From: Cryobacterium sp. PH31-AA6
GTDB taxonomy: Bacteria > Actinomycetota > Actinomycetes > Actinomycetales > Microbacteriaceae
Assembly: GCF_030063195.1 (NCBI RefSeq)
Contig: NZ_JASISS010000001.1
Coordinates: 241,818 to 305,817, forward strand
Length of the DNA: 64,000 nucleotides
Direction of reading: 5' to 3'
Shown here: one piece after another, positions 63,001 through 64,000 of the stretch
Layout of the letters: each line of letters starts with the position of its first letter
How positions within the stretch are numbered: the stretch's first letter is position 1
Made by a program: the position numbers and the translations under genes
The notes under the pieces: model-generated
The model's database searches: none
Told to the model about the DNA's origin: nothing
What the model saw: the letters and a program-made list of their open reading frames with translations, nothing else

Positions 63001-64000
63001 CGGTCAAACGGCACTTCAGCGAACTCGACGTCGACACCCAGACCGATGAGTTCACGGTCGTCGGGGTCGGCGACATGTCCGGAGACGTCTTCGGCAACGG
63101 GATGCTGCTCTCGGAGCAGATCCGACTCGTCGCGGCCTTCGACCACCGGCACATCTTCCTCGACCCGAACCCCGACCCGGCGCTCTCCTTCGCCGAGCGG
63201 CGCCGTTTGTTCGAGCTGCCGCGCTCGTCCTGGGCGGACTACGACGCGAGCCTGATCAGCGCCGGCGGCGGAATCTACCCGCGGCAGTCCAAGTCCGTGC
63301 CGATCTCGGCCGAGGTGCGCGTCGCGCTCGGGCTGCCCGCCGGGACCACCCGGCTGAGCCCGCCGGAACTGCTGCGCGCGATCCTGATGGCGCCGGCCGA
63401 CCTGCTCTACAACGGCGGCATCGGCACCTATGTGAAGGCCAGCACGGAGACGGCGGCGCAGGTCGGCGACAAGGCCAACGACGGCATCCGCGTCGACGGC
63501 CGCGACCTGCGGGTCAAGGTCGTCGGCGAGGGCGGCAACCTCGGCCTCACCCAGCTCGGACGCATCGAGGCGGCCCTGCACGGCGTCATCCTCAACACCG
63601 ACGCGATCGACAACTCCGCCGGTGTGGACTGCTCCGACCACGAGGTCAACATCAAGATCTTCGTCGACCGGATGGTCGCGGCGGGGAAACTCTCCGCCGC
63701 CGACCGCCCTGGCTTCCTCGCCGACATGACCGACGAGGTCGGCCGGCTCGTGCTGGAAGACAACGTCGACCAGAACATCCTGCTGCTCAACGACCGGGTG
63801 CGGGTCACCAGCTGGAGCCCCAGCTACGAACGCCTGATGGACTGGCTGGAGGCATCCGGCGACCTCAAGCGCGAACTGGAAGCGCTGCCCACGACCGCGA
63901 CCCTGCGGGAACGCCTCGACCCGGCCCAGGGCCTGGGGCAGGGGCTGACCTCGCCCGAGCTCTCGGTGCTCGCCGCGTCCGCCAAGATCGAACTGGCGAC
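60072..64000 (+). CDS. NAD-specific glutamate dehydrogenase, large (about 180 kDa) type, 5' portion
   Basis: The frame starts at ATG 60072 (alternatives at 60087 and 60102 are in frame) and stays open to the edge, about 1309 codons. The large NAD-GDH oxidises glutamate to 2-oxoglutarate. Its regulatory N-terminal domains are recognised by [20 protein letters not shown], then [20 protein letters not shown], and the catalytic region by [20 protein letters not shown] and [20 protein letters not shown] near residue 857. Later [20 protein letters not shown] and [19 protein letters not shown] match the coenzyme domain. Family members are about 1600 residues, so some 300 remain beyond the window. 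The start region has repeated SMSSES codons. Confidence 0.93.
   Translation, partial: [1309 protein letters not shown]

Noticed and set aside
60078..63641. Very long open frame on the minus strand opposite the glutamate dehydrogenase gene
   Set aside because: It mirrors codon structure of a strongly supported gene in high-GC DNA and has no family resemblance.

Overview
The window is a high-GC chromosomal segment from an actinobacterium, most likely a member of the Microbacteriaceae. The basis is strong G/C third-position bias, frequent GATGCC/GCATCC (Asp-Ala) words, GTG starts, and gene families such as a large NAD-dependent glutamate dehydrogenase, WS/DGAT acyltransferase and CGNR zinc-finger regulator. 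The genus cannot be fixed by eye. No rRNA, tRNA, prophage, IS transposase or CRISPR array was seen.

Layout. 1-170 is the 5' part of a yccF gene running off the left edge. 321-8540 is a complete, translationally coupled four-gene Wadjet-type (JetABCD) anti-plasmid defence operon of the DUF2397/DUF2398/SMC-like/DUF2399 kind. A 92-nt inverted-repeat element follows and ends inside an EamA exporter gene, supplying its stop codon. Next come a CGNR regulator (9827-10396) and a carbohydrate module: transketolase (10484-12538, minus), a divergent ROK regulator (12633-13817) and an ascorbate-type PTS (IIA, IIB, IIC; 13956-16337). Operator-like palindromes lie at both control regions. A yccF remnant and three 23-bp tandem repeats precede an AAA_14/DUF4143 ATPase (16792-18096). 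18142-25821 is a minus-strand beta-glucosidase plus dipeptide/oligosaccharide-type ABC importer operon, with a divergent TetR gene and a palindromic operator between them. A PutP symporter and a small-ORF locus (28549-29260) follow.

29396-34054 is a tightly coupled three-gene minus-strand operon: a polytopic membrane protein with a TIR/SLOG-like cytoplasmic tail, a four-helix SLATT-like membrane protein, and a SLOG-like domain fused in frame to a PLP aminotransferase. It looks like an uncharacterised nucleotide-signalling/conflict system and is the best candidate here for undescribed biology.

34291-38069 holds a DHA2 MFS exporter and a NatA/NatB-like ABC exporter, ending in an 11-unit 15-bp tandem repeat. 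38328-45918 holds WS/DGAT, RraA-like, a Vsr/DUF559-like nuclease-domain protein, two alpha/beta hydrolases, a histidine phosphatase, a Cys-rich DUF7715-like protein and an EEP-family protein. Three of four copies of a 61-63 nt palindromic element lie here, two of them bracketing the nuclease-domain gene; the fourth is at 48445-48507. 46212-54119 holds a secreted ScyD/ScyE-like propeller, a quinone oxidoreductase, a GAF regulator divergent from a flavin monooxygenase, and a CopB-type copper ATPase. 54432-59903 holds an SRPBCC protein, a DEDDh exonuclease, two small membrane proteins, an oxidoreductase pair (QOR plus SDR) and its likely TetR regulator with duplicated operators. 60072 to the right edge is the 5' 80 percent or so of an NAD-glutamate dehydrogenase gene.

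All family assignments come from reading motifs and protein sequence by eye; no database search was possible.
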